A stretch of 64,000 nucleotides of DNA from Streptomyces hyaluromycini (GCF_002217755.1 NZ_BCFL01000027.1:22557-86556); one strand, 5' to 3'. Counted from the stretch's first letter, positions 43,509 to 52,479 are shown. The notes: generated by a model from the letters alone, not told the origin. Translations and numbers: made by a program.

Positions 43509-44114
43509 ATGCGTAAACGGACCAAGGTGTCGGCCGTCGTGCTCGGTGTGGCGACCGCCGGAGCCTTCGCACTCTCCACCGGCGGCGCCAGCGGGCACGG
43601 CTACACCGACCTCCCCATCAGCCGGCAGAAGCTCTGCGCCAACGGCACGGTGACGAACTGCGGCGACATCCAGTACGAGCCGCAGAGCGTCGAGGGCCCG
43701 AAGGGCTTCCCGGCGGCCGGTCCCGCCGACGGCCAGATCTGCAACGGCGGGCTGAGCAGGTTCGCCCAGCTCAGCTCGCCCACCACGCCGTCGGGCGGCG
43801 CCTGGCCGACGACCAAGGTGACGGGCGGCCAGACGTACACGTTCCGCTGGCAGTTCACGGCGATGCACGCCACGACCGACTTCAAGTACTACGCCACCAA
43901 GCAGGGCTGGAACCAGAACCACGCCCTCGCCCGTTCGGACCTCAACACCACCCCGTTCCTCACCGTCCCCTACAACGGCCAGCGCCCGCCGGCCACCCTC
44001 AGCCACAGCGGCACCCTGCCGACGGGGCTGAGCGGTCACCACGTGATCGTGGCGGTCTGGACGATCGCCGACACGGGCAACGCGTTCTATGCCTGCTCGG
44101 ACGTCACGTTCTGA
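43509..44114 (+). CDS. lpmP: Secreted AA10 lytic polysaccharide monooxygenase
   Basis: This 201-residue single-domain LPMO has a signal peptide ending A-S-G, so the mature chain begins with His30 (H-G-Y-T-D-L-P). With His120 (A-M-H-A-T-T-D) this forms the copper histidine brace. Further AA10 features are four cysteines, W-Q-F-T-A and the C-terminal F-Y-A-C-S-D-V-T-F. It oxidatively cleaves crystalline chitin or cellulose. Position in the cslA region matches the LPMO (LpmP) reported to aid deposition of the tip glycan; symbol given on synteny from memory. The DasR-type site upstream suggests aminosugar control. Confidence 0.88.
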   Translation: MRKRTKVSAVVLGVATAGAFALSTGGASGHGYTDLPISRQKLCANGTVTNCGDIQYEPQSVEGPKGFPAAGPADGQICNGGLSRFAQLSSPTTPSGGAWPTTKVTGGQTYTFRWQFTAMHATTDFKYYATKQGWNQNHALARSDLNTTPFLTVPYNGQRPPATLSHSGTLPTGLSGHHVIVAVWTIADTGNAFYACSDVTF

Positions 44115-44242
44115 CCGGTGTCGTTCGACGACTGGGTAACACCGGGCTGATCTGAGCTTCGCTTGAGGACCCGCCGCGGGCCGCGGGGGTACGTTCCCGC
44201 CACACCGGTCAGTTCGACCGGTGTTCGGAAACGGGGGACCCC

Positions 44243-44716
44243 ATGGGCCTGATGGAAGTGTTCTTCTATGTCCTTCCCGGCATCTTCGTCGTCGTCGGTG
44301 TCCTCGGGTTGGTCAGGACGCTGAGGCGGTCGAGCGAGATCAGCCGGGCGTGGCGTCACGGGCGTACCGCCGAGGCACGCTGTCTGAGGTCGTACACGAC
44401 GACCAGCGGCGGCGGCGGGGACACGGCCGTGACGACCACGCTGCATCATGTGTTCGAGTTCACGACGGCCGAGGGGCGCACCGTCCGCATCGACGAGCGG
44501 AACGGGCGGTCCACGGTCGTCGAGGGTGACTTCGTGACGGTGTACTACCTGCCGGAGAACCCGGAGGGCGGCACGGCACAGCCGCCCGCGCAGGGGAAGC
44601 TGGCCGTGGGGACCGGGTGCACGGTGGCGTTCTTCGCGGTGTTCATCGGGTTCGCGCTGGCCTTCATGGGGGTGGCGCACTTCATTTTTTCGGCGGCGGA
44701 CAGTTTCGGGCCGTGA
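44243..44716 (+). CDS. DUF3592-type small membrane protein
   Basis: A 157-residue protein with membrane helices at about 6-25 and 126-150. The beta-rich region between reads V-F-E-F-T-T-A-E-G-R-T-V-R and D-F-V-T-V-Y-Y-L-P-E-N-P-E, the hallmark of DUF3592. Function unknown; such proteins are common in Streptomyces membranes. The ATG follows GGGGGACC. It is monocistronic and followed by two copies of the interspersed repeat. Confidence 0.85.
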   Translation: MGLMEVFFYVLPGIFVVVGVLGLVRTLRRSSEISRAWRHGRTAEARCLRSYTTTSGGGGDTAVTTTLHHVFEFTTAEGRTVRIDERNGRSTVVEGDFVTVYYLPENPEGGTAQPPAQGKLAVGTGCTVAFFAVFIGFALAFMGVAHFIFSAADSFGP

Positions 44717-44738
44717 GTGCCGGTGAGGCCGTGGGCCT

Positions 44739-44820
44739 CTGCGGGCCGGTGGGGGCTGGTCGCGCCCGCGCGGCGGCAGCCGCACATTGATACAGCCCCG
44801 CGCCCCTTGGGGGTTGCGCC
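44739..44820. repeat. Interspersed palindromic repeat, copy 2
   Basis: Begins CTGCGGGCCGGTGGGGGCTG and ends CGCCCCTTGGGGGTTGCGCC. The terminal hairpin is degenerate compared with the copies at 29751 and 44844. Confidence 0.75.
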
Positions 44821-44843
44821 TCCGGCGCTGCGAGGTGCTGTGT

Positions 44844-44903
44844 GTCGCGCCCGCGCGGCGGCAGCCGCACATCGATACAGCCCCGCGCCCCTTACGGGGC
44901 GCT
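44844..44903. repeat. Interspersed palindromic repeat, copy 3
   Basis: Shares the CGCGCGGCGGCAGCCGCAC core and ATCGATACAGCCCCGCGCC, ending in a GCGCCCC/GGGGCGC hairpin with a TTAC loop. It is in tandem with copy 2 and ends 37 bp before the acyl-CoA synthetase-like gene. Confidence 0.75.
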
Positions 44904-44939
44904 GCACATCTGACGGTGTGTCAATTACCCTGCTTCTCC

Positions 44940-46592
44940 ATGGAGTCCAATGGGCGCACCGTTGCTGAAGCCGTCGCCGCCCGATGGGGTGATCACCGGC
45001 CGGGGTTGTGGTTCGAGGAGCGGGTGCTGACGCATCACGAGGTGGCCGGTGGGGCTGCGGCCAGGGCGGCGCTGTTTGCCGACCTGCTGCCTGCCGGCGC
45101 CGTGCCCCACATAGGCGTCCTTCTCGACAACACCCCCGAGTTCCCGCTCTGGCTGGGGGCCGCGGCGCTTGCCGGGGCCGCCGTGGCCGGGGTCAATCCG
45201 ACCCGTCGGGGGGCCGAGCTGGCGCGGGACATCCTGCACACCGAGTGCCCGGTTCTCGTCACCGAGCGGGCCCGTCTTCCGCTGCTCGCCGGGCTCGACC
45301 TGCCCGGCGTCCGCGTCCTCGTCACCGACGAACCGGAGTACGCCTCCCTCCTCTCCCCCTACCTCGGCGCCTTCCCGGACGCCTCCCGGGCCACCCCCGC
45401 CGACCGGATCCTGCTCTACTTCACGTCCGGCTCCACCGGTGCTCCGAAGGCCGCGCTCTGCTCCCAGGGCAGGCTGGCCGCGGCCGGGCGTTCGCTCGCC
45501 GGGCAGTTCCACGTCGGCCCGGACGACGTGCACTACATCTGCATGCCGATGTTCCACGGCAACGCCGTGATCGCCGACTGGGCGCCCGCGCTGGTGGCGG
45601 GCGCCGGGGTGGCGTTACGGCGGCGGTTCTCGGCGTCCGGGTTCCTGGGCGACGTACGGCGCTACCGGGCGACCTACTTCACCTATGTCGGCCGGGCCGT
45701 GCAGTACGTCCTCGCCACCGAACCGCGCCCCGACGACCGGGACAACCCGCTGCGGCTCGGGTTCGGGACGGAGGCCGGGGCCGTGGACGCGGCGGCCTTC
45801 GAGGAGCGGTTCGGGGTGCGGCTGGTGGAGGGGTACGGGTCCTCGGAGGGCGGGGCGGCGATCCAGTGGTCGCCGGGGACGCCGGCCGGGGCGGTGGGGC
45901 GGGCGGCGCCGGGGCTCGTCGTGCTCGACCGGGAGTCGGGGCAGGAGTGCCCGCCCGCCGTCTTCGACTCCGGCGGGCGGCTGCTGAACGGGGAGCAGGC
46001 GATAGGGGAGCTGGTGAACCGGGCGCCGAATCCGTTCGAGGGGTACTGGCGGAACCCGGCCGCGGAGGCGGAGCGGCGGCGGGGCGGGTGGTATTGGACC
46101 GGGGATCTCTTCTACCGGGACGGGGAGGGATACCTGTACTTCGCGGGGCGCACCGACGACCGGATCCGGGTCGACGGGGAGAACCTGGCCGCCGCGATGA
46201 TCGAGAACATCCTGGCCCGGTACGAGGGCGCGGAGGCCGTCGCCGTGTACGGGGTGCCGGATCCGGTGACCGGGGACCAGGTGATGGCGACGATCGCAGG
46301 GCGGTTCGAGCCGCTGGACTTCGCCGAGTTCCTGCTGGCCCAGCCGGATCTGGGGACGAAGATGGCGCCCCGGTTCGTGCGGGTGGTGGAGCGGATGCCG
46401 GTGACGGCGACCAACAAGATCCAGCGGGCCGCGCTGCGCAGGGAGGGCGTGCGGTGTGCCGACCCGGTGTGGTGGCGGCCGCCGGGGGAGCAGGCGTACC
46501 GGAGGCTGACGCCGGAGGACGCCGGGACGTGGCGTCCGTCCGGCGACCGTATGCCCGAAGGCCCGTACATGCGTGCACACTTGGGCAATTGA
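44940..46592 (+). CDS. AMP-forming acyl-CoA synthetase-like protein
   Basis: A 550-residue adenylate-forming enzyme that activates a carboxylic acid with ATP and CoA. Core motifs are Y-F-T-S-G-S-T-G-A-P-K (160-170), Y-G-S-S-E-G, W-Y-W-T-G-D, D-D-R-I-R-V-D-G-E-N and the C-terminal T-N-K-I-Q-R lysine. It is closest to long/medium-chain fatty or bile-acid-type ligases; the natural acid is unknown. Leu226 is a TTA codon (45615-45617), implying bldA-dependent translation. No ribosome site is visible before the ATG, so a leaderless transcript is possible. Interspersed repeats lie directly upstream. Confidence 0.88.
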   Translation: MESNGRTVAEAVAARWGDHRPGLWFEERVLTHHEVAGGAAARAALFADLLPAGAVPHIGVLLDNTPEFPLWLGAAALAGAAVAGVNPTRRGAELARDILHTECPVLVTERARLPLLAGLDLPGVRVLVTDEPEYASLLSPYLGAFPDASRATPADRILLYFTSGSTGAPKAALCSQGRLAAAGRSLAGQFHVGPDDVHYICMPMFHGNAVIADWAPALVAGAGVALRRRFSASGFLGDVRRYRATYFTYVGRAVQYVLATEPRPDDRDNPLRLGFGTEAGAVDAAAFEERFGVRLVEGYGSSEGGAAIQWSPGTPAGAVGRAAPGLVVLDRESGQECPPAVFDSGGRLLNGEQAIGELVNRAPNPFEGYWRNPAAEAERRRGGWYWTGDLFYRDGEGYLYFAGRTDDRIRVDGENLAAAMIENILARYEGAEAVAVYGVPDPVTGDQVMATIAGRFEPLDFAEFLLAQPDLGTKMAPRFVRVVERMPVTATNKIQRAALRREGVRCADPVWWRPPGEQAYRRLTPEDAGTWRPSGDRMPEGPYMRAHLGN

Positions 46593-46649
46593 CCCCGTGT
46601 TAGCGTGCGCCGAAGTCGACCTGGACGGCTACCCGAGAGGATCATCGAC

Positions 46650-47606
46650 ATGGCACATCACGTCTCCGGCCTGGGCATCAGTCCCACGAGCATGGACCCC
46701 AGGAGCCACATCACCGACATCTTTGTCTTTCAGAGTCCCGGTGACGCGGACAGGACGATCCTGGTGATGTGCATCAATCCGCACTCGCCGATCACCGCCG
46801 ACGCCGTCGACTCCGAGTCGGTCTACGAGTTCGGTGTGGACAACGACGGCGACGCGGTGAACGACGTCGCCTTCCGGGTGCGCTTCTCGCCGGTGGCGGG
46901 GGACTCGCAGAGCGCCAGTGTGCAACTGGCGACCGGCCGGGGCCCCGCGGCCGACGTCGAGGCGGGCGAGACGATCATCGCGGATGCCCCGGTCACCTTC
47001 GGCGCGAAGCCGGAGATCACCGCGGTCGGCGACTTCAGGTTCTTCGCCGGGCTCCGCAGTGACCCGTTCTTCGCCGACCCGATAGGGGCCGGGAACAACT
47101 TCCAGTGGACCGGTCAGGACTTCTTCGCCGACAAGAACGTGTTCGGCATCGTGCTGGAGGTCCCGAACAGCGTCCTCGGCCCGGATCCGCAGGTCGGCGT
47201 CTGGGCCCGGGTCCTGGTTCCGCACGACGGCCGCCTGGTCCAGGGCGACCGGGCGGGACGGCCCGGGATCGACAACAACTTCAACCACAGTGACGACGAC
47301 AAGCGCGTATGGAACCAGCAGGAGCCGGTCAAGGACCGCGAGCTCTTCCTCGACAAGTTCGCGCACATCTTCGAGCACGGGGGCTACCCCAAGGACGAGG
47401 CGGTCACTCTCGCGGAGGGCCTGCTCCCCGACCTCGTGACGTATGACTACTTGAGCGCCGCGGGGTCCCCGAACGGCCGCAATCTCACCGACGACGTCAT
47501 CAACGAGGGGATCGCCCTGCTGACCAAGGGCGCCGCGCCCCACGACGGGCTGCGGCCCCATGACGACCTCAGCTCCGAGTTCCCCTTCCTGGGGGACCCG
47601 CACTAG
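46650..47606 (+). CDS. DUF4331 family protein
   Basis: This 318-residue protein opens M-A-H-H-V-S-G-L-G-I-S and D-I-F-V-F-Q-S-P-G-D, followed by F-F-A-G-L-R-S-D-P-F-F-A-D, all typical of DUF4331. It has no signal peptide, unlike many relatives. Family members are suspected structural or ligand-binding proteins; function unknown. AGAGG precedes the ATG by about 10 bases. It ends just before a perfect hairpin shared with the convergent tRNA. Confidence 0.85.
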   Translation: MAHHVSGLGISPTSMDPRSHITDIFVFQSPGDADRTILVMCINPHSPITADAVDSESVYEFGVDNDGDAVNDVAFRVRFSPVAGDSQSASVQLATGRGPAADVEAGETIIADAPVTFGAKPEITAVGDFRFFAGLRSDPFFADPIGAGNNFQWTGQDFFADKNVFGIVLEVPNSVLGPDPQVGVWARVLVPHDGRLVQGDRAGRPGIDNNFNHSDDDKRVWNQQEPVKDRELFLDKFAHIFEHGGYPKDEAVTLAEGLLPDLVTYDYLSAAGSPNGRNLTDDVINEGIALLTKGAAPHDGLRPHDDLSSEFPFLGDPH

Positions 47607-47616
47607 GGCATAAAAA

Positions 47617-47647
47617 ATGACCTGGGGTGATAAAAACCCCAGGTCAT
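47617..47647. terminator. Hairpin terminator with T-tract, tRNA-Lys copy 2
   Basis: A perfect 12-bp stem ATGACCTGGGGT/ACCCCAGGTCAT with a 7-base loop. On the minus strand it is followed by a run of Ts, a textbook intrinsic terminator for the tRNA. On the plus strand it also ends the DUF4331 gene. Confidence 0.85.
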
Positions 47648-47653
47648 CACAGG

Positions 47654-47727
47654 TGCGCCGCCAGGGACTCGAACCCCGGACCCGCTGATTAAGAGTCAGC
47701 TGCTCTAACCAACTGAGCTAGCGGCGC
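47654..47727 (-). tRNA. tRNA-Lys (CTT), copy 2
   Basis: The 74-base sequence is identical to copy 1 (anticodon CTT, acceptor GCGCCGC/GCGGCGC). It has its own terminator 6 bp downstream on the minus strand. Confidence 0.97.
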
Positions 47728-47825
47728 ATGACTCACGCCGACCGTTCGAATCGTCTTTCGACTGCCTCGCGCGGCTGGCGACGAAGAAAATACTACCCGG
47801 TCCGACGGGGTGCTTCCGACCGGGC

Positions 47826-48584
47826 CTAGATGGCTAGGGACAGCAGCACCGGAGCCGCGCTGCGGTTCAGGGCGTCGGCGGCCTGGCGGAGCCGGTGTGC
47901 GTGCTCGACCGGCAGGGACAGGGCCAGGCAGCCCACGGCCGAGCCGGCGGTGATCGGCACCGCCGCGCACACCGTGCCGATCGCGTACTCCTGGAGGTCC
48001 AGGACGGGGACCGTCGGCGGCTGTGCCGCCAGCCGGGAGAGCAGCAGCTTGTCGCTGGTGATGGTGCGCGAGGTGAGGCGGGCCATCTTGTGCCGGGAGA
48101 GGTGGTCGCGGCGGGCGTTGTGGTCGAGCTGGGTGAGCAGGCTCTTGCCGATCGCGGTGGCGTGCGCGGAGGAGCGGAAGTCCACCCACTCGTTGACCGC
48201 GGGGGTGGCCGGCCCGGCCGCGTACTGGCCGATCCGCACCTCGCCGTCGACGTACCGGCTGAGATAGACGGCGGCGCCGACCGAGTCGCGCAGCCGGTCG
48301 AGGGTCTGCTGGAGCTGCTCGCCGAGGGCCTGCTCCCGCTCCTGCGCGGAGCCGAGCCGGCGCAGGGTCTCGCCGGTCACGTACGCGCCGTCGGTGACCT
48401 GCTCGACGTAGCCCTCGCGGCGCAGCATGCGCAGCAGTGCGGTCAGCCGGTCGGGGTCCAGGCCGGTGCGGCGGGCCAGTTCGGTGTCGGTGACGCCACT
48501 GGGGTGCCCCGCCACCGTCTCCAGGACCCGCAGGGCTTCCTGGGCGGAGTGGTACGGGGCGGTCGGCTCGTGCATCAGCGCCAC
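47826..48584 (-). CDS. IclR-family transcriptional regulator
   Basis: A 252-residue regulator. The N-terminal winged helix (S-A-Q-E-A-L-R-V-L-E-T..G-V-T-D-T-E-L-A-R-R-T-G-L near 10-40) precedes the IclR effector domain (about 80-245), with G-K-S-L-L and C-A-A-V-P-I landmarks. GTG 48584 follows AGGGGGACC. It is downstream of the importer operon in the same direction, 268 bp away. It is the natural controller of the importer and of the nearby catabolic genes. A palindrome near 51959 is one possible target. Confidence 0.9.
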   Translation of the reverse strand: MALMHEPTAPYHSAQEALRVLETVAGHPSGVTDTELARRTGLDPDRLTALLRMLRREGYVEQVTDGAYVTGETLRRLGSAQEREQALGEQLQQTLDRLRDSVGAAVYLSRYVDGEVRIGQYAAGPATPAVNEWVDFRSSAHATAIGKSLLTQLDHNARRDHLSRHKMARLTSRTITSDKLLLSRLAAQPPTVPVLDLQEYAIGTVCAAVPITAGSAVGCLALSLPVEHAHRLRQAADALNRSAAPVLLSLAI

Positions 48585-48852
48585 GGTGGTCCCCCTGCGC
48601 TCGCTCGGCGGTACTGCTTCGGCAGCACTGCTTGGGCCGCGATCCGGACAGCGGATCCTCTCCACAGTAACGGGCAAGCGCCGGAAACGGAGGGGGTGTT
48701 GGCGAGATTCCGGCCCTCCGAACTGCGGCTAAGACCCTCTGGCATATGTCAGCGGAATGACCCGTGCGCCGGACCTCGGATGATCGAGCATTCACTTCCT
48801 GTAATCATGCCGCTGCGCGGGGAAACTTTTACGGTGTCGGCGGTGGAATTAT

Positions 48853-49635
48853 CTACAGCACCGCGCCGAGGAACTCCCGGGTCCGCTCGTGCTCGGGCTC
48901 GCCGAAGATCCGCTCCGGCGGGCCCGCCTCGATGACCCGGCCCGCGTCGAACATCAGGACCTGGTCGGAGATGTCCCGGGCGAAGTTCATCTCGTGGGTC
49001 ACACAGAGCATCGTGATGTCGGTGGTGCGCGCGATGTCCCTGAGCAGGTCGAGGACGCCTGCGACCAGCTCCGGGTCGAGCGCCGAGGTCACCTCGTCGA
49101 GGAGCAGCACCTTCGGCCGCATGGCCAGCGCCCGTGCGATCGCGACGCGCTGCTGCTGCCCGCCGGAGAGCCGGGTCGGCCGGGCGTCGGCCTTGTCGGC
49201 GAGGCCCACCAGGTCGAGCAGCTCCCGGGCCCGCGCCTGCGCCTCCTCCTTCGGCAGGCCGAGCACGGTCACCGGGGCCTCGGTGATGTTGCGCAGCACG
49301 CTCATGTTGGGGAACAGGTTGAACTGCTGGAACACCATCCCGATCTGCTTGCGGACCTCCCGCAGCTCCTTCTCGGGCGCCGGGAAGAGCCGCTGCCCGT
49401 CGACCGTGATGGTGCCCGCGTCCGGCTTGGTCAGGGTCATCAGCAGCCGCAGGATCGTGGTCTTGCCGGAGCCGGAGGGCCCGATCAGGGTGACGTGCCG
49501 GCCCGTCTGCACGGTGAGGCCGAGGCCGTCGAGGACGGTGTTGTCCCCGAACCGCTTGGTCACCCCCTCGATACGGATCAGCTCGTCGGACGTCGTACCG
49601 GCGGTACCCGGCTGCTTGCTGGTCTCAACGGACAA
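48853..49635 (-). CDS. ehuA: Amino-acid-type ABC importer ATPase (EhuA-like)
   Basis: The 260-residue ATPase of a polar amino acid/ectoine importer. Walker A G-P-S-G-S-G-K-T-T is at 52-60, then V-F-Q-Q-F-N-L-F-P Q-loop, signature L-S-G-G-Q-Q-Q-R, Walker B L-L-L-D-E-V-T-S-A-L-D and V-T-H-E-M switch. The start is TTG 49635, with GGAG eight bases upstream, and overlaps ehuD by 11 bp. It is last in the B-C-D-A operon. The ectoine assignment rests on family resemblance; none of the eut/doe ectoine-degrading genes are here. Confidence 0.88.
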   Translation of the reverse strand: MSVETSKQPGTAGTTSDELIRIEGVTKRFGDNTVLDGLGLTVQTGRHVTLIGPSGSGKTTILRLLMTLTKPDAGTITVDGQRLFPAPEKELREVRKQIGMVFQQFNLFPNMSVLRNITEAPVTVLGLPKEEAQARARELLDLVGLADKADARPTRLSGGQQQRVAIARALAMRPKVLLLDEVTSALDPELVAGVLDLLRDIARTTDITMLCVTHEMNFARDISDQVLMFDAGRVIEAGPPERIFGEPEHERTREFLGAVL

Positions 49636-50275
49636 GGCGACGCTCCAGGGTGCGCAGGAGAAGGGAGGCGAGGTAGGAGACGACGATGAAGGCCACGCCG
49701 ATCACCGTCACCGGCTCGGTGAACTGGAAGTGCTGCTGGGAGAAGAGCCGGGCCTGGCCGAGCATCTCCAGCACGGTGATCGACATCAGGACCGGTGTGT
49801 CCTTGAGCATCGAGATCACGTAGTTGCCGAGCGGCGGCACGACCCGGCGCACCGCCTGCGGCAGGACGACCGCGAACCAGGTCCGCCGCGCGGGCAGGCT
49901 GAGCGCCGTGGCCGCCTCCCACTGCCCGGCCGGCACCGCCTCGATGCCGGCCCGGTAGACCTGCATGGTGTACGTCGAGTAGTGCAGGCCGATGGCGAAG
50001 ACCCCGGTGGTCAGCGCGGAGAACGCCAGCCCCCACTCGGGCAGCACGTAGAAGAGGAAGAACAGCTGCACCAGCAGCGGGGTGTTCCGCACGAATTCCG
50101 TGACCACCCCGACCGGCCAGCGCACCCACCTGGTCGGCGTGCGCATCAGCAGCGTCCAGACCAGCCCCAGCGAGAACGAGATCAGCGAGCCGAGGGCCAG
50201 CGCCTCCAGGGTGACCCACAGGCCGTCCCAGAAGTGCGGCATGAACTCGCGTACGGCACTCCAGTCCCACGTCAT
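49625..50275 (-). CDS. ehuD: ABC importer permease (EhuD-like)
   Basis: A 216-residue HisM-type permease with five hydrophobic helices, F-V-R-N-T-P-L-L-V-Q-L-F-F before the docking loop, and E-A-A-T-A-L-S-L-P-A. ATG 50275 overlaps the ehuC stop by 4 bp. It forms a heterodimeric channel with the adjacent permease. Cargo is set by the binding protein. Confidence 0.88.
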   Translation of the reverse strand: MTWDWSAVREFMPHFWDGLWVTLEALALGSLISFSLGLVWTLLMRTPTRWVRWPVGVVTEFVRNTPLLVQLFFLFYVLPEWGLAFSALTTGVFAIGLHYSTYTMQVYRAGIEAVPAGQWEAATALSLPARRTWFAVVLPQAVRRVVPPLGNYVISMLKDTPVLMSITVLEMLGQARLFSQQHFQFTEPVTVIGVAFIVVSYLASLLLRTLERRLVR

Positions 50276-50988
50276 GCGACACCACCGACCCCGGTCGTCT
50301 CCCTGCGCTTGACTGCCCGCGCCGCCCGTTCGTCGCCCGGGTCCTTGCCGATACCGGCCTTCAGCCGCTTCTCCAGACCGCGCATCAGCCGGGTGATGAC
50401 GAACGCGATCACGAAGTAGATGGCGAGCAGATACGTGTAGATGTGCGCGCTCTCCTGCAGTGCCAGCCGCACCAGGTTCCCGCTGAACGCCAGGTCGCCC
50501 ATGCCGGTGACGGACACCAGGGCGGTGCCCTTGAGCAGCTCCACCAGCAGGTTGCAGTAGGAGGGGATCATCTCCGGCACCGCCTGCGGCAGCAGGACCA
50601 GCCGCAGCCGCTGCCAGGGCGTGAAGCCGAGCGCGATCCCGCCCTCCCGCTGCGCCGGGTCGACCGCGCCCAGTGCCCCGCGCACGATCTCCGCGCCGTA
50701 CGCGCCGTACGTCAGCCCGAGCGCGAGCGTGCCCGCCCACAGCGGCACCAGCTGCCAGCCGAAGGCGACCGGCAGCACGAAGAACACCCAGAAGATCATC
50801 ACCAGCGCCGAGGTGCCGCGGAACACCTCGGTGTAGAGACCGGCGAGGAACCGCACGATCCAGTGCCGGTTCGTCCGCGCCACGCCCACCACCAGGGCCA
50901 CGGCCGTCATCAGCAGCCCGCTGAGCACCAGCAGCTGAACGGTCGTCCAGGCGCCCTTGAACACGAGGTCCCACAGTCCCGGGGTCAT
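50272..50988 (-). CDS. ehuC: ABC importer permease (EhuC-like)
   Basis: The 238-residue partner permease shows F-R-G-T-S-A-L-V-M-I-F-W, the docking loop Q-R-E-G-G-I-A-L-G-F-T-P-W, and V-E-L-L-K-G-T-A-L-V-S. Five membrane helices precede a basic cytoplasmic tail of about 35 residues. ATG 50988 overlaps ehuB by 4 bp. Confidence 0.88.
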   Translation of the reverse strand: MTPGLWDLVFKGAWTTVQLLVLSGLLMTAVALVVGVARTNRHWIVRFLAGLYTEVFRGTSALVMIFWVFFVLPVAFGWQLVPLWAGTLALGLTYGAYGAEIVRGALGAVDPAQREGGIALGFTPWQRLRLVLLPQAVPEMIPSYCNLLVELLKGTALVSVTGMGDLAFSGNLVRLALQESAHIYTYLLAIYFVIAFVITRLMRGLEKRLKAGIGKDPGDERAARAVKRRETTGVGGVA

Positions 50989-51920
50989 CCGCTCTGCCCT
51001 CCGCCGCACAGCTCCTTCGCCGTCAGGCCGGTCATCTCGGCCTCGGTGAAGCCGAACGGCCGCAGGATCCGGAACAGCTCGCCGCTCTTCTTCAGCTTGC
51101 GCAGCTCCACGTTGAAGGCGTCCCGCAGCCTCGTCTCCGCCGACCGGAACGCGAACGCGCCCCCGTCCACGTGCGGTTTCCCGGCCACGAGCGGCGCGAA
51201 CGCCCTGGTCGCCTCCGCCTTGGCCGACTTCCTGACGACCGCACGCGTGGTGAGCGCCGTACCGGCGAAGACGTCGACCCGCCCCGCCTCCACGGCGTTC
51301 AGTCCGGCGACCTGGTCGGGAACGATCAGGATGTCGCTCTCCTTGTACCCGGCCTCGACCGCGTACTGGATCTCCGCGTACCCGGTCCCGGTGGCGAACT
51401 TCGCCTTCTTCGCGACGACGTCCCGGTAGTCGTGCAGCCCCTTGGGATTCCCCTTGCGCACGATGAACGAATCGAGCATCTGGTAGTCCGGATCCGCGAA
51501 GATCACCTGCGCGCACCGCTCCGGATTGACGTACATCCCGGCGGCCACGACGTCGAACTGCTGCGAATTCAGTCCGGGAATCAGCGAACCGAACTCGGTG
51601 GGCACCGGCTGCACCTCGCGGACCCCGAGCCGCCTGAAGACCGCCTTGGCCAACTCCGGTGCCTCACCGGTCAGACGACCGTCCTTGTCGATGTATCCGA
51701 AGGGGATCTCACCGGCGATCCCGAGCCGTACGACACCCTGGGCGCGCAGCCGTTGCAGCAGGTCACCGCCGTCGGTGCGGGCCGCGGTGGCGGTGGCCAC
51801 CCGCGTGCAGCCGGCGGCGGCCAGTGCGCCGACGGCGGCGACACCCGCGAGCACCGCGCGCCGAGTTTGTCTGGATTCGCGCCTTGATGTGGCTGTCTCG
51901 TTCCCATGTGGTGGAGCCAT
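50985..51920 (-). CDS. ehuB: ABC importer substrate-binding lipoprotein (EhuB-like)
   Basis: An extracellular type II receptor of about 311 residues. A twin-arginine stretch (R-Q-T-R-R-A-V-L) is followed by a lipobox L-A-A-A-G-C. The SBP_bac_3 fold has V-R-L-G-I-A-G-E-I-P-F-G-Y, the F-D-V-V-A-A-G-M-Y segment and P-E-R-C ligand loop. ATG 51920 is taken because the next upstream start would run into the divergent promoter. First gene of the importer operon, divergent from DUF3830. Ligand may be a small zwitterion or a dicarboxylic acid amide; ectoine is only the family label. Confidence 0.85.
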   Translation of the reverse strand: MAPPHGNETATSRRESRQTRRAVLAGVAAVGALAAAGCTRVATATAARTDGGDLLQRLRAQGVVRLGIAGEIPFGYIDKDGRLTGEAPELAKAVFRRLGVREVQPVPTEFGSLIPGLNSQQFDVVAAGMYVNPERCAQVIFADPDYQMLDSFIVRKGNPKGLHDYRDVVAKKAKFATGTGYAEIQYAVEAGYKESDILIVPDQVAGLNAVEAGRVDVFAGTALTTRAVVRKSAKAEATRAFAPLVAGKPHVDGGAFAFRSAETRLRDAFNVELRKLKKSGELFRILRPFGFTEAEMTGLTAKELCGGGQSG

Positions 51921-51958
51921 GGCGGCGCGGCTACCCGGCCCCAACCGACTTATGCACC

Positions 51959-51980
51959 ATGGATTGCATGGGCAATCGAT
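51959..51980. promoter_or_regulatory. 22-bp inverted repeat over the DUF3830 start
   Basis: ATGGATTGC-atgg-GCAATCGAT has arms matching at eight of nine bases, with GATTGC/GCAATC perfect. It lies in the short divergent gap between the importer operon and DUF3830, so it could be the operator of the IclR regulator. Confidence 0.45.
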
Positions 51981-52462
51981 GCATCGAAGTCTCGCTGATC
52001 AGCCGCGGGGTCACGGCCACGGCCCGGCTCCTGGACGACCGCGCACCGGTCACCTGCGCCGCCGTCTGGGACGCCCTGCCGCTGTCCGGCGACGTCTACC
52101 ACGCGAAGTACGCACGCAACGAGATCTACGCGCTCTTCCCGCCGTTCGCGGCGACGGAACCGCCCCTGGAGAACCCGACCGTCACGCCCGTCCCCGGCGA
52201 CCTCTGCTACTTCTCCTTCGCCGGCACGGAGTTGGCCACGAAGGCCTACGGCTACGACCGCGAGGTGCGCGCCGGTACGACGGTGGTCGACCTGGCCCTC
52301 TTCTACGAGCGCAACAACCTGCTGCTCAACGGGGATGTGGGGTGGGTGCCCGGGATCGTGTGGGGGCAGGTGGTGGCGGGCCTGCCGGAACTGGCCGAGG
52401 CCTGCAACGACCTGTGGCGCAACGGCGCGGCGGGGGAGCGACTGGCGTTCCGCGCTGCCTGA
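51968..52462 (+). CDS. DUF3830 family protein
   Basis: This 164-residue beta-rich protein of the DUF3830 (cyclophilin-like fold) family opens I-E-V-S-L-x-x-R-G-V-T-A-T-A-R-L-L-D-D, with P-G-D-L-C-Y-F-S-F and Y-E-R-N-N-L-L-L-N landmarks. Such proteins often sit beside amidases and importers for small nitrogen compounds, but no reaction is established. ATG 51968 matches the usual family N-terminus; ATG 51959 is in frame. No ribosome site is seen, so it may be leaderless. Followed by an 83-bp tandem repeat array. Confidence 0.82.
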   Translation: MGNRCIEVSLISRGVTATARLLDDRAPVTCAAVWDALPLSGDVYHAKYARNEIYALFPPFAATEPPLENPTVTPVPGDLCYFSFAGTELATKAYGYDREVRAGTTVVDLALFYERNNLLLNGDVGWVPGIVWGQVVAGLPELAEACNDLWRNGAAGERLAFRAA

Positions 52463-52479
52463 GCCCGTACTTCCCTGCG

